From positions 1-47,556 of the forward strand of contig JBFWUM010000033.1 in the NCBI GenBank assembly GCA_050247255.1: a stretch of 47,556 nucleotides of DNA, in the 5' to 3' direction. The stretch's first letter is position 1. Every line of letters begins with the position of its first letter. Position numbers and translations under genes: made by a program. Positions 15,094-23,226 of this stretch are shown one piece after another. Under the pieces are notes generated by a model. It was not told where the DNA came from and did no database searches. It saw only the letters and a program-made list of their open reading frames with translations. The stretch is from JBFWUM01 sp050247255. GTDB lineage: Bacteria; Acidobacteriota; Vicinamibacteria; Vicinamibacterales; UBA2999.

Positions 15094-16275
15094 CTACGCC
15101 AGGCCGCGAGTGAAGGCGTCGAGCAGCGCGTCGGCGCTGCTCCGGGCCATCGTCTCGTTGACCCCGACGGTAAAGCCGCCGTTGGCCGCGGGAGCGCCCA
15201 GGCGAATGCCGTCGGCCGCCAGGCGTTCGCGCAGCGCCGCCGCGCGCGCAGCCGGCACCTGGACACCGAACAGGTTCGTGCCGTCGGGAATTCGACGCAC
15301 GCTGACGCCGTCGAGGCGTTCCAGCCCGGTGGCCAGCGACTCGGCGATCGGAATCGCCTTGCGCAGGCGATCGGCGAAGCCGTCCGCGTAGTGGAGGGCG
15401 ACCGCGGCAAACGGCCACGCCTGGTAGAGGCCGCCGCCGAACATGCGCCGCGTGTGGAACAGGTCCTGCAGCAGCGCGCGCGGCCCCGCGAGCACGGCGC
15501 CGGACGCGGCGTTGAAGTACTTGTAGAGCGAGACGTACACCGTGTCGAACGGCGCGGTGTACTCGGTGATCGGCCGGTTGGCGTAGGCCGCCTCGATGAA
15601 CAGCCGCGCGCCATCCAGGTGGGCGCGGATGCCATTCGTCTTCGCCACCTCCAGCACGCGTCCCAGCTCGGCGCGATCGAAGATCTCGCCCGCGCGCCGG
15701 CGTACCGGCGACTCGATCGACATCACCGGGATCGGCCGCGCGACGCGGCCGCTCTTCGTCTGGTCGACGAGCTGCTGCACGTCGGCCGCCGTGAAGGTGG
15801 CGCGGCCCGGCGCGAGCGGCATCAGCGTGATGCTGCTCAGCGTCTGCACGCAGTCGCCGCTGTCCTGGTAGATGTGGCTTTCTGACTGGACGATGGCGCG
15901 CGAGGGGGTGGCGCTGCCGGCAAGGATCCGGATGGCCAGGTGGTTGGCCAGCGTCCCCGTCGGGATGAAGACCGCGGCTTCCTTGCCGAGGATCTGCGCG
16001 AACTTCGCCTCGAGCTCCTCGACGACGCCGCCGAGGATGTAGTTGTCGGCGGCAACGCCCTGTTCGTCGGTGAGCCTGGCGAGCAGGTGCGCGTACTGCG
16101 CCGGGGAATGTGGGACGCCGTCGCCGGTCAGGTAGACCGTGCGATCGGCGGCAACGTCCGAGGGCCGCTGTGCCGCCGCTGGCTGCTGCGACGCCGCGCC
16201 GGCCGGCAGCGTCAGCCCGAGCGCGCCGCTGGCCGCCCCGAGTTCCAGAAACCGCCGCCGGTTGACGCGTGCCAT
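15094..16275 (-). CDS. Tat-exported threonine-aldolase-like PLP enzyme
   Basis: A 393-residue fold-type I PLP enzyme of the beta-eliminating lyase/threonine aldolase family, which cleaves beta-hydroxy amino acids. Family motifs are LLARLTDEQGVAADNYILGG, AAVFIPTGTLANHLAI, GIRAHLDGARLFIEAAYA (PLP Asp) and TVYVSLYKYFNAASGAVLAG with the probable Schiff-base lysine. Unusually it begins MARVNRRRFLELGAASGALG, a Tat signal peptide, predicting export after folding with cofactor. The start has a GGAGG site, and TATAAT lies 18 nt upstream of it. The gene precedes the ABC exporter by 2 nt, so the three share a transcript. Cytoplasmic threonine aldolases have about 340 residues without a signal. Confidence 0.87.
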   Translation of the reverse strand: MARVNRRRFLELGAASGALGLTLPAGAASQQPAAAQRPSDVAADRTVYLTGDGVPHSPAQYAHLLARLTDEQGVAADNYILGGVVEELEAKFAQILGKEAAVFIPTGTLANHLAIRILAGSATPSRAIVQSESHIYQDSGDCVQTLSSITLMPLAPGRATFTAADVQQLVDQTKSGRVARPIPVMSIESPVRRRAGEIFDRAELGRVLEVAKTNGIRAHLDGARLFIEAAYANRPITEYTAPFDTVYVSLYKYFNAASGAVLAGPRALLQDLFHTRRMFGGGLYQAWPFAAVALHYADGFADRLRKAIPIAESLATGLERLDGVSVRRIPDGTNLFGVQVPAARAAALRERLAADGIRLGAPAANGGFTVGVNETMARSSADALLDAFTRGLA

Positions 16276-16320
16276 GCGGGTCCTCCCGCGCGGATTATAC
16301 GGGGACTTCCTGCATGCCGG

Positions 16321-16340
16321 GGGCCGGCCTGGGCCGGCCC
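16321..16340. terminator. GC-rich hairpin between two genes on the minus strand
   Basis: Perfect 9-bp inverted repeat GGGCCGGCC/GGCCGGCCC separated by 2 nt, just past the stop of the HAAS protein gene. It lacks a U-tract, so it is at best a weak or factor-assisted terminator. Confidence 0.35.
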
Positions 16341-16355
16341 GGACCGGGCGTGCGC

Positions 16356-17512
16356 CTACGCCGTCGCCTGACCCCACACCCGGCGCACGAAATCGTGAGC
16401 GGTCGTCAGCATGGCCAGCACGGCCGCAACCACGAGCACGTAGGTAATCAACTGATTGACGAAGGCTGCGATCATCGGGCGACCACCGGCATCCGTGGCC
16501 ACGATGTAGTCATGCGAGCCAAACGCAACGAACCCGATGAACGTGCCTGCAACGGTCACTCGCAGGGACGTGACCAGGAACGAGCGATCCAGCGAGTCGA
16601 TCGTGCGAGGCCAGAAGACCAGACCGGCATGAAGGGCCAGGAAGGCCAGCTGGAACAGCACGATGAACGGGTACGCCTGGTGCACGACAGGTCCGAACGT
16701 CATCAGCTCCGCGCCGTCGCCAAGAATCAGGACCGNNNNNNNNNNNNNNNNNNNNNNNNNNNNNNNNNNNNNNNNNNNNNNNNNNNNNNNNNNNNNNNNN
16801 NNNNNNNNNNNNNNNNNNNNNNNNNNNNNNNNNNNGGCCAGAAGACCAGACCGGCATGAAGGGCCAGGAAGGCCAGCTGGAACAGCACGATGAACGGGTA
16901 CGCCTGGTGCACGACAGGTCCGAACGTCATCAGCTCCGCGCCGTCGCCAAGAATCAGGACCGGATTCTTCAATCCCACCAGCCACCAGGCCGACAGGACG
17001 ACGCCTACGGCGAGCCCTGTCCGTGACATCGGCTCCCGGCGGAGGAGCCGCTCGACGCGCGAGACCGGGAACTCCTGCCGGGCCAATCGAATCGGGTCCC
17101 ACCGGGAAAGGGCATCACTCGTACGAAGCCAGTGCTCCGCTGCCGCGGCCATCAGGGTGAACCAGCCGACGATGCCCAGGAGTCGAACGACCAAGCCGTC
17201 GACACCGGCGTCGAGGAGGTGAACGATCGTGAACAACACCAGCGCCACTCGGAGCGCGAGCCAGTAGTAAGGGAAGACGAGCGGGCCTATCAGGTGACGC
17301 TGCGGACGGTACCGGGATGCCAGCAACAAGGGGTGGCCGAGCGGCTTCAGGACGGCCGCTTCCTCCGCCTCCTGCAGGCGTCGCCCGAGGGCCGCCTCCT
17401 GTTCGCTCACAGGTTCGTCGATGTCCTCGCGCAACTCGCGGATCACGTCGGCATGGTCGTCGCCGGGCAGGAACACCCGAAGGGTCTCGAAGTAGCGATC
17501 GACGAGCGTCAT
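16356..17512 (-). CDS. HAAS-domain membrane protein partnered with PadR (interrupted by an assembly gap)
   Basis: The gene starts at ATG 17512 (MTLVDRYFETLRVF) and ends at 16356, but 100 Ns plus a second copy of the same 127 bp interrupt it. Removing the Ns and one copy leaves exactly 930 nt, one frame of 309 residues plus stop. The N-terminal 70 residues (DDHADVIRELREDIDEPVSE, EEAAVLKPLGHPLLLASRY) match the HAAS-type domain often encoded beside PadR regulators; six or so membrane helices follow (PYYWLALRVALVLF, LAVGVVLSAWWLVGL, LITYVLVVAAVLAML). The padR gene is just upstream, so PadR probably controls it. Function in the membrane is unknown. Confidence 0.8.
16609..16962. other. Scaffold gap flanked by an identical 127-bp overlap (assembly artefact)
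   Basis: Bases 16609-16735 and 16836-16962 are identical, and exactly 100 Ns (16736-16835) lie between. Such an overlap equals the largest k-mer of common short-read assemblers, so the two contigs share one end and the true sequence has a single copy. Collapsing them restores a continuous reading frame. Confidence 0.93.
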
Positions 17513-17522
17513 CTCCGCCTCC

Positions 17523-17864
17523 CTACGCGGCCGAGCGCGGCCGCCCGGCAATCCGCGCCAGCGCATCGGTCATCTGCTGCCATTCGACCAGTAGTTCCTT
17601 GAGCACGGCGCGCCCGTCCGGCGACGTCCGGTAGAAGCGCTTGGTCCGCTTCCCTTCCTCACGCCATTCGCTGGTCAGCAGCCCCTGCGACTCGAGCCGC
17701 CGCAGCAGCGGATAGAGCGTGCCTTCGTCGATCGGGATCCCCTGGTCCTCGAGGGCGTGGCGCAGGGTGTAGCCGTACTGCTCGGTGCGCAGCTGCGCCA
17801 GCACGGCCATGACGAGGCAGCCGCGGCGCAGCTCGAGACGAAGGGCGTCGGACGCGGGGGGCAT
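17523..17864 (-). CDS. PadR family transcriptional regulator
   Basis: A 113-residue winged-helix repressor: LRRGCLVMAVLAQLRTEQYG, then YTLRHALEDQGIPIDEGTLYPLLRRLESQGLL (recognition helix and wing), SEWREEGKRTKRFYRTSPDG and a C-terminal dimerisation helix ending near LARIAGRPRSAA. The start ATG at 17864 is chosen over one at 17897 because a TTGACG-17-TACAGT promoter places the transcription start downstream of the latter. Two CATACTGTATG palindromes cover the -10 box and the start codon, so PadR almost certainly represses itself and the HAAS gene 10 nt downstream. The ligand is not predictable. Confidence 0.93.
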   Translation of the reverse strand: MPPASDALRLELRRGCLVMAVLAQLRTEQYGYTLRHALEDQGIPIDEGTLYPLLRRLESQGLLTSEWREEGKRTKRFYRTSPDGRAVLKELLVEWQQMTDALARIAGRPRSAA

Positions 17865-17907
17865 ACTGTATGGCACATACTGTATGCCACACAGCATAGC
17901 GCGTCAA
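17862..17907 (-). promoter_or_regulatory. padR promoter with two CATACTGTATG operators
   Basis: Perfect 11-bp palindromes CATACTGTATG lie at 17862-17872 and 17876-17886, 14 bp apart centre to centre. On the minus strand the -35 TTGACG (17907-17902) and -10 TACAGT (17884-17879) are spaced 17 bp, and the -10 is inside the distal palindrome. This is a classical autorepression layout; the predicted leader is only a few nucleotides. Confidence 0.8.
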
Positions 17908-17960
17908 GTCCTTCCCGGCCCGGCATGTCACGTAGGCGGCGCGCCATTGACGGCCCGAGG

Positions 17961-17977
17961 GTAAGACGATATCTTAC
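17961..17977 (+). promoter_or_regulatory. Operator palindrome upstream of the antitoxin gene
   Basis: GTAAGAcgataTCTTAC, a 6-bp inverted repeat with a 5-bp spacer, overlaps a possible -10 TATCTT (17970-17975) that lies 6 nt before the antitoxin GTG. VapBC modules are commonly autoregulated by the antitoxin binding such a site. Confidence 0.6.
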
Positions 17978-17981
17978 TCAC

Positions 17982-18212
17982 GTGAAGACCACGGTGTCGT
18001 CGAAAGGGCAGATTGTCCTGCCGGCCGAGCTGCGGCAGATCGATCGCATCGAGGCCGGCCAGGAGTTCGAGGTCGAGCGCATCGGCTACGGCGAATACCG
18101 CCTCGTGCGCCGGAAGGCGCCGGCGAACCACGGCGCGGTCGACTGGCTGCTCGCCTGTCCCACCAAGGGGTTCTTCACGCCCGTCGACTCGGAGTCGACC
18201 GACACGCTGTGA
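17982..18212 (+). CDS. vapB: AbrB/MazE-type swapped-hairpin antitoxin (VapB-like)
   Basis: A 76-residue protein starting at GTG 17982 with the AbrB DNA-binding core KTTVSSKGQIVLPAELRQ, then the beta-strand segment GQEFEVERIGYGEYRLVRRK. The C-terminal tail (DWLLACPTKGFFTPVDSEST) is the usual toxin-neutralising region: antitoxins of this type bind VapC with an extended acidic and aromatic tail. The stop overlaps the toxin start by 4 nt (GTGA). The palindrome at 17961-17977 is the likely operator. Confidence in the antitoxin role comes from the adjacent PIN-domain gene. Confidence 0.9.
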   Translation: MKTTVSSKGQIVLPAELRQIDRIEAGQEFEVERIGYGEYRLVRRKAPANHGAVDWLLACPTKGFFTPVDSESTDTL

Positions 18213-18628
18213 AGTACCTCGTCGATGCGAACGTGCTCAGCGAGCCAACCAAACCGGCGCCCGAGCCACGGGTGATCGCCTGGCTGCGCCGGAACGAGCC
18301 GGACCTCGCCGTGGATCCGATCATCCTTGGTGAGCTGCGGTTCGGGATTCTGCTGCTGGCAAAGGGCAGGAAGCGCACGGCGCTCGAGCGCTGGTTCGAC
18401 GCCGGCGTTCAGCGGCTCACGTGCTTGCCATTCGAAGCAGAAACCGGATCGAAATGGGCGGAGCTGCTCGCGAGGCTGCGCGCCGCCGGGAACGCGATGC
18501 CAATCAAGGACAGCCTGATTGCCGCAACCGCGCTCACGCACGGCCTGACAGTCGCGACCCGCAACAGGAGTGACTTCGAGAAGGCGCGCGTGCCGGTTGT
18601 CGATCCTTTCGGCACACGCGCCTCGTAG
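18209..18628 (+). CDS. vapC: PIN-domain ribonuclease toxin (VapC-like)
   Basis: A 139-residue Mg-dependent endoribonuclease. PIN acidic residues are visible: the Asp in MKYLVDANVLSEP, the Glu in IILGELRFGILL, the Asp in MPIKDSLIAATALTHGL and the Asp in ATRNRSDFEKA. The sequence resembles the FitB/VapC group. GTG at 18209 overlaps the antitoxin stop, so synthesis is coupled. VapC toxins typically cut tRNA or rRNA, but the target cannot be read from sequence. It ends 3 nt from the convergent superoxide dismutase gene. Confidence 0.92.
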   Translation: MKYLVDANVLSEPTKPAPEPRVIAWLRRNEPDLAVDPIILGELRFGILLLAKGRKRTALERWFDAGVQRLTCLPFEAETGSKWAELLARLRAAGNAMPIKDSLIAATALTHGLTVATRNRSDFEKARVPVVDPFGTRAS

Positions 18629-18631
18629 ACG

Positions 18632-19234
<603 letters not shown>

Positions 19235-19269
19235 GCAGCCTCCTCGGTCGTGTTCGTAAAGAAAGAATG

Positions 19270-20406
19270 TTATTGGATCGAGAGCATCCGGTCGAGCGCC
19301 ACCCGGTTCCAGTGCTTCTGCTCGTCAGGCACTGAGACGCGGTTGTGCACGCGCCCCTCGACCAGCTCTTCAAGAATCCAGAGCAGGTGGTTCGGCGACA
19401 CCCGGAACATCGTCGAGCAGAGGCACCCGAACCGGTCGAGCGAATGCACCGTGCGGTCCGGGGCGACTTCGTTGGCGAGACGGTTGACGAGGTGGACCTC
19501 GGTGCCGACCGCCCACTCGGACCCGGCCGGGCTTTCACGCACGGTCTTCAGGATGTACTCGGTGCTCCCCGCATCGTCCGCGGCCTGGACGACGGCCCAC
19601 GGCACCTCGGGATGGACGATGACGCGAATGCCCGGGTGCTGCGTGCGCATCGCTTCGATCTGCTGGACGGTGAACCGCTCGTGCACCGAGCAGTGGCCCT
19701 TCCACAGGATCATCCTGGCGCCCGCCACCTGGTCGGGCTCGAGCCCGCCGAAGACCTCGTGCGGGTCCCACACGACCATCTCGTCGAGCGGAATCCCCAT
19801 CTTGTAGGCCGTGTTCCGCCCCAGATGCTGATCGGGGAGGAACAGGATCTTCTCGCCGCGCTCGAACGCCCACTTCAGCGTGGCCGCGGCGTTCGAGGAC
19901 GTGCAGACCGTGCCGCCGCGCTCGCCGACGAACGCCTTAATCGACGCCGCCGAGTTGATGTACGTCACCGGGACGATCCCCGTGATGCCCATCTGCTGGA
20001 GTTCTTCCCAGCAGGTCTCGAGCTGGTCTGGCGCCGCCATGTCGGCCATCGAGCAGCCGGCCGCGAGGTCCGGGAGGATCACCTGCTGATGCGACGCGCA
20101 AAGCACATCGGCGCTCTCCGCCATGAAGTGCACGCCGCAGAAGACGATGTAGTCGGCCTCCGGCCGCGACGCGGCCTGCCGCGAGAGCTTGAACGAGTCG
20201 CCGGTGAAGTCGGCGAACTTGATGACCTCGTCCCGCTGGTAATGGTGGCCGAGGATCAGCAGGCGGCGGCCAAGCTTCTCGCGCGCCGCCGCAATCCGGG
20301 CGTCCATCTCGGCGTCCGACAGGCCGAGGTACTGCTCTGGAAGGGCCTGACGCTCGGAAATGTGCTCCTGTTCGAACTCGGTGAGCAGCGGGATGATGGT
20401 CGCCAT
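19270..20406 (-). CDS. nadA: Quinolinate synthase NadA
   Basis: A 378-residue [4Fe-4S] enzyme condensing iminoaspartate with dihydroxyacetone phosphate to quinolinate in NAD synthesis. Motifs: LLILGHHYQRDEVIKFADFTGDS, YIVFCGVHFMAESADVL, LAAGCSMADM, MILWKGHCSVHERFTVQQ and SLDRFGCLCSTMFRVSPNHL; three of these cysteines ligate the cluster, the fourth position being the substrate-accessible iron. The length and extended N-terminus suit the longer NadA subtype. No nadB or nadC is adjacent. A TATAAT box at 20419-20424 lies 12 nt before the ATG, giving at most a very short leader. Confidence 0.96.
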   Translation of the reverse strand: MATIIPLLTEFEQEHISERQALPEQYLGLSDAEMDARIAAAREKLGRRLLILGHHYQRDEVIKFADFTGDSFKLSRQAASRPEADYIVFCGVHFMAESADVLCASHQQVILPDLAAGCSMADMAAPDQLETCWEELQQMGITGIVPVTYINSAASIKAFVGERGGTVCTSSNAAATLKWAFERGEKILFLPDQHLGRNTAYKMGIPLDEMVVWDPHEVFGGLEPDQVAGARMILWKGHCSVHERFTVQQIEAMRTQHPGIRVIVHPEVPWAVVQAADDAGSTEYILKTVRESPAGSEWAVGTEVHLVNRLANEVAPDRTVHSLDRFGCLCSTMFRVSPNHLLWILEELVEGRVHNRVSVPDEQKHWNRVALDRMLSIQ

Positions 20407-20418
20407 CGGCTATCCCCG

Positions 20419-20424
20419 ATTATA
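20419..20424 (-). promoter_or_regulatory. -10 box of nadA
   Basis: TATAAT on the minus strand in the short gap between mqnE and nadA, 12 nt before the nadA ATG. It suggests nadA has its own promoter although mqnE is immediately upstream on the same strand. Confidence 0.45.
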
Positions 20425-20430
20425 TAGGCT

Positions 20431-21549
20431 CTAAATGGTCGGAGATAGCTGTTCCGTATTGGTCACGATGTTGTAGAGGGTGTCGCGCTCGAGCGGCTGC
20501 CTGCCCGCAACCCGCACCAGACGAGTCAGTTGCGAGGTCGTCATCCCCTCAGGCGTGGGCGATCCGGCCATGTGGTAAATCTTCTCCTCCTGGACGGTAC
20601 CGTCCAGGTCGTCCACGCCAAACCAGAGCGCGGTCTGCGCCACCTCGACCCCGGTCGCAATCCAGAAGCCCTTGATGTGATCGATGTTGTCCAGCATCAG
20701 CCGCGAGACGGCGTGCACGCGCAGCGTGTCGGCCGCGGTCGGCGCCGGGAGCTTCCGCATCTGGTTGTTGTCGGGATGGAACGCGAGCGGGATGAACGCC
20801 TGGAACCCGCCGGTCTCGTCCTGCAGCGTCCGCGCGCGCAGCATGTGATCGACGCGCTCGTCGATGGTCTCGATGTGCCCGTAGAGCATCGTCACGTTGG
20901 TCCGCAGGCCGAGACGATGCGCAATGCGATGGATATCGAGATAGCGATCGGCGCCGCACTTGTCGTGGCAAATCTTCTTGCGCACCCGCTCGGCGAAGAT
21001 CTCCGCTCCGCCGCCCGGCAGTGAATTCAGCCCGGCGTCGATCAGCTCGCGCAGCACCTGCTCGTCGCTCATGCCGTAGAGATCCGCGAAGTAGGCGATC
21101 TCCACAGCCGTGAAACATTTCAGGTGGATGTCCGGACGGATCTGTTTGAAGCCGCGCAGCAGGTCCTTGTAGTAGCTGAACGGCAGATCCGGGTTGAGCC
21201 CGTTGACGATGTGCAGCTCGGTGAGCGGCTGGTTGGCGCGCTGCCGCAGCTTGTCCCACGCCTGCTCGAGCGACATCGTGTACGCCTCGGGCATGTGCGG
21301 CTGCAGCCGCGCGAACGAGCAGAACAGGCAGCTCGCCACGCAGACGTTGGTCGGCTCGAGGCGCAGGTTGTAGTTGAAGTAGGTGCGCCCCTCGTGGCGC
21401 CGCTCGCGCTCGCGGTTCGCGAGCCAGCCGACGGCCAGCAGGTCGGGGGCGTTGAACAGGCGCACGCCATCCTCGAACGTCAGGCGCTCGGAGGCACGCA
21501 GCTTGTCGTCGATGTCGGCCAGTCCGGCCGCACGAATCCGCGAGATCAC
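20431..21549 (-). CDS. mqnE: Aminofutalosine synthase MqnE (radical SAM)
   Basis: A 372-residue radical-SAM enzyme of the futalosine menaquinone pathway, joining S-adenosylmethionine to the MqnA product. The start is GTG at 21549 (MISRIRAAGLADIDDKL). The cluster motif is NVCVASCLFCSF (C-x3-C-x2-C); other family segments are NYNLRLEPTN, ELHIVNGLNPDLPFSYY, DAGLNSLPGGGAEIF, MLYGHIETIDERVDH and FIPLAFHPDNN. MqnE is distinguished from the related MqnC and CofH mainly by these segments, and the presence of mqnD and mqnB 5 kb away supports the pathway. A TATACT box 8 nt before the GTG predicts a leaderless transcript. Confidence 0.92.
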   Translation of the reverse strand: MISRIRAAGLADIDDKLRASERLTFEDGVRLFNAPDLLAVGWLANRERERRHEGRTYFNYNLRLEPTNVCVASCLFCSFARLQPHMPEAYTMSLEQAWDKLRQRANQPLTELHIVNGLNPDLPFSYYKDLLRGFKQIRPDIHLKCFTAVEIAYFADLYGMSDEQVLRELIDAGLNSLPGGGAEIFAERVRKKICHDKCGADRYLDIHRIAHRLGLRTNVTMLYGHIETIDERVDHMLRARTLQDETGGFQAFIPLAFHPDNNQMRKLPAPTAADTLRVHAVSRLMLDNIDHIKGFWIATGVEVAQTALWFGVDDLDGTVQEEKIYHMAGSPTPEGMTTSQLTRLVRVAGRQPLERDTLYNIVTNTEQLSPTI

Positions 21550-21557
21550 TGCTACGT

Positions 21558-21565
21558 AGTATATT
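21558..21565. promoter_or_regulatory. Overlapping divergent -10 boxes between mqnE and the cobalamin riboswitch
   Basis: AGTATATT reads TATACT toward mqnE (21563-21558) and TATATT toward the riboswitch (21560-21565). It is almost the same 8-mer as AGTATAAT between nagZ and moaB. The plus-strand transcript would begin close to the 5' end of the riboswitch at about 21571. Confidence 0.55.
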
Positions 21566-21570
21566 AGGCA

Positions 21571-21698
21571 GACAACCGACACGGCCCGGGTTGGGGGAAG
21601 TGGGTGCAAGTCCCACGCGGTCCCGCCACTGTAAGTCTCGCCGTAGCCCGCAAGGGCGAAGGCGGACGAGCCAGGCAACCCATACCGAGGCCTTTGTC
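21571..21698 (+). ncRNA. Cobalamin (B12) riboswitch
   Basis: The 5' region ahead of the six-gene corrinoid operon matches the adenosylcobalamin-type aptamer core in order: GGGGGAAGTGGGTGCAAGTC (21591-21610), CCCACGCGGTCCCGCCACTG (21611-21630) containing the B12 box GCCACTG, and GAGCCAGGCAACCC (21668-21681). A peripheral stem GCCC-GCAA-GGGC lies between. Downstream, GCAGCG/CGCTGC (21704-21722) forms a hairpin 2 nt before the GGAG ribosome site of the first gene, so control may act on translation initiation. Binding of B12 would repress the operon. Confidence 0.93.
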
Positions 21699-21733
21699 CC
21701 AACGCAGCGCGCGAGACGCTGCACGGAGACACG

Positions 21734-22438
21734 ATGCCCGTATCCGGGTCCCCAGCTTCACCCCGACAACCCGATCGCCCGCGCGCCGCCATTTCGTGGA
21801 GCGGCGGCAAGGACTGCTGCCTGGCGCTGCTGCGCGCACGCACTGCGTATGACGTCTGCGCCGCCATCACCATGTTCGCGGAGGACGGCAACCGCAGCCG
21901 TTCGCACGGCCTGCGGCCCGAAGTCCTGCAGGCGCAGGCCGAGCGCCTCGGCCTGACGACGCTGTCGGGCCGCTGCAGCTGGGAGACCTATACCGACGAG
22001 TACATCCGCGTGCTCGGCGAGGTCGCCGCGCTTGGCATCACCCACGTGATCTTCGGCGACATCATGTTCGACGCGCACGCCGCCTGGAACCGGCGCGTCT
22101 GCGCGGCGCACGGGCTGACCGCCGTCATGCCGCTCTGGGGCGAGCCGACCGATGCACTGCTCGCCGAGTTCCTGGGCACTGGAAGCCGCGCGATGGTCGT
22201 TACCTCGCGCACGGAACGGCTCGACCCGGCGTGGCTCGGTCGAACGCTCGATGCGGCTGCGCACGAGGAGCTCACCACCCTTGGTGTCGATCCCTGCGGC
22301 GAGCAGGGCGAGTACCACACGCTGGTCGTCGACTCCCCTGTCTTCTCGTCGCCACTCCCGATCCAGGTCGGCGCGCGCGTCGAGCAGGGTCCCTGCTGGG
22401 CGCTCGACGTCACCCTTGTGGAGCCGGTCGCATGCTGA
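21734..22438 (+). CDS. Dph6-like ATP pyrophosphatase, first paralogue of the B12 operon
   Basis: A 234-residue PP-loop protein of the diphthine-ammonia-ligase family (PF01902-type). Visible features: pyrophosphatase loop AAISWSGGKDCCLALL (the usual final Ser is Cys), GITHVIFGDIMFDAHAAWNRR, MPLWGEPTDALLAEFL and the family signature LGVDPCGEQGEYHTLVVDSPVF. Dph6 makes an amide from a carboxylate, ammonium and ATP on eukaryotic or archaeal EF-2; bacteria have no diphthamide, so another substrate must be used. It is the first gene after the riboswitch with GGAG before ATG 21734, and overlaps the transporter ATPase. A corrinoid-related amidation or repair role is my inference. A second paralogue lies at 25132. 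Confidence 0.85.
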   Translation: MPVSGSPASPRQPDRPRAAISWSGGKDCCLALLRARTAYDVCAAITMFAEDGNRSRSHGLRPEVLQAQAERLGLTTLSGRCSWETYTDEYIRVLGEVAALGITHVIFGDIMFDAHAAWNRRVCAAHGLTAVMPLWGEPTDALLAEFLGTGSRAMVVTSRTERLDPAWLGRTLDAAAHEELTTLGVDPCGEQGEYHTLVVDSPVFSSPLPIQVGARVEQGPCWALDVTLVEPVAC

Positions 22439-23226
22439 GCGCTTCGGGTCTCTCGTTCGCCTACTCGACGCGCCACGGCAGCGAGACGCCCGTCCTGCGC
22501 GACGTCAGCCTCGACGTCGGCCGCGGCTCGCTGACCGGTCTGCTCGGGCCCAACGGCTGCGGAAAGACGACGCTGTTGAAGCTGCTGTCGGGTGTCATCA
22601 CGCCAGCCGCCGGATCGGTATTTCTCAGCGGCACGCCGCTGTCGGCCCGGTCACGCCGCGACGTCGCGCGACGAATCGCCGTCGTGCCCCAGGAGACGCA
22701 TCCCGCATTCGAGTACACGGCGCTGGAGATGGTCCTGATGGGACGCCACCCGCACCTGGGTGCGTTCCAGCTGGAAGGCCCCGGCGATCTCGCGGTGGCT
22801 CGCGATGCCATGCTGGCGACCGGGACGCTGCACCTCGCCGACCGCAACTACATGACGCTCAGCGGCGGCGAGAAACAGCGCGTCGTCATTGCCGCCGCCC
22901 TGGCGCAGGCATCCGATGTGCTGCTGCTCGACGAGCCGACCGCCTCGCTCGACCTCGGATATCAGCTCGAAGTCGGGGCGCTGCTTCGGAACTTGAACCG
23001 CGAGCGCAGCGTGACGATGGTGGTGGCGACGCACGACCTGAACCTGGCGGCCTCGCTGTGCGATCAGCTCGTCCTGCTGCGGGCGGGGCGGGTGCTGGCC
23101 TTCGGCCCGCCCGAGGAGGTGCTGACGCCGCCGCTCGTGCGCGAACTGTATGGGGTCGACACCGACATCCGGTTCCATGAGGACGCGGGCCACCTGACGG
23201 TGACGCCGGTGCGGAGGAAAGGGTGA
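22432..23226 (+). CDS. btuD: Corrinoid/iron-siderophore type ABC ATPase (BtuD-like)
   Basis: A 264-residue ATPase starting at MLSASGLSFAYSTRHG (22432), inside the end of the previous gene. Motifs: Walker A GLLGPNGCGKTTLLKLLSG, Q-loop VVPQETHPAFEYTALE, MVLMGRHPHLGAFQLEG typical of FecE/BtuD, signature TLSGGEKQRVVIAAALAQ, Walker B VLLLDEPTASLDLGYQ and H-loop VVATHDLNLAASLCD. Powered by ATP it would drive the permease encoded next. Homology alone cannot separate B12 from siderophore or heme transport; the upstream cobalamin riboswitch makes B12 the best assignment. Its stop overlaps the next start (GTGA). Confidence 0.93.
   Translation: MLSASGLSFAYSTRHGSETPVLRDVSLDVGRGSLTGLLGPNGCGKTTLLKLLSGVITPAAGSVFLSGTPLSARSRRDVARRIAVVPQETHPAFEYTALEMVLMGRHPHLGAFQLEGPGDLAVARDAMLATGTLHLADRNYMTLSGGEKQRVVIAAALAQASDVLLLDEPTASLDLGYQLEVGALLRNLNRERSVTMVVATHDLNLAASLCDQLVLLRAGRVLAFGPPEEVLTPPLVRELYGVDTDIRFHEDAGHLTVTPVRRKG

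Noticed and set aside
16609..16962. A genuine tandem duplication in the HAAS gene
   Set aside because: The copies are identical, their length equals a standard assembler k-mer, and they border a 100-N spacer; collapsing them restores one clean frame.
21734..22438. Diphthamide synthesis gene
   Set aside because: Diphthamide is found on archaeal and eukaryotic EF-2. Family membership gives the chemistry but not that substrate in a bacterium.
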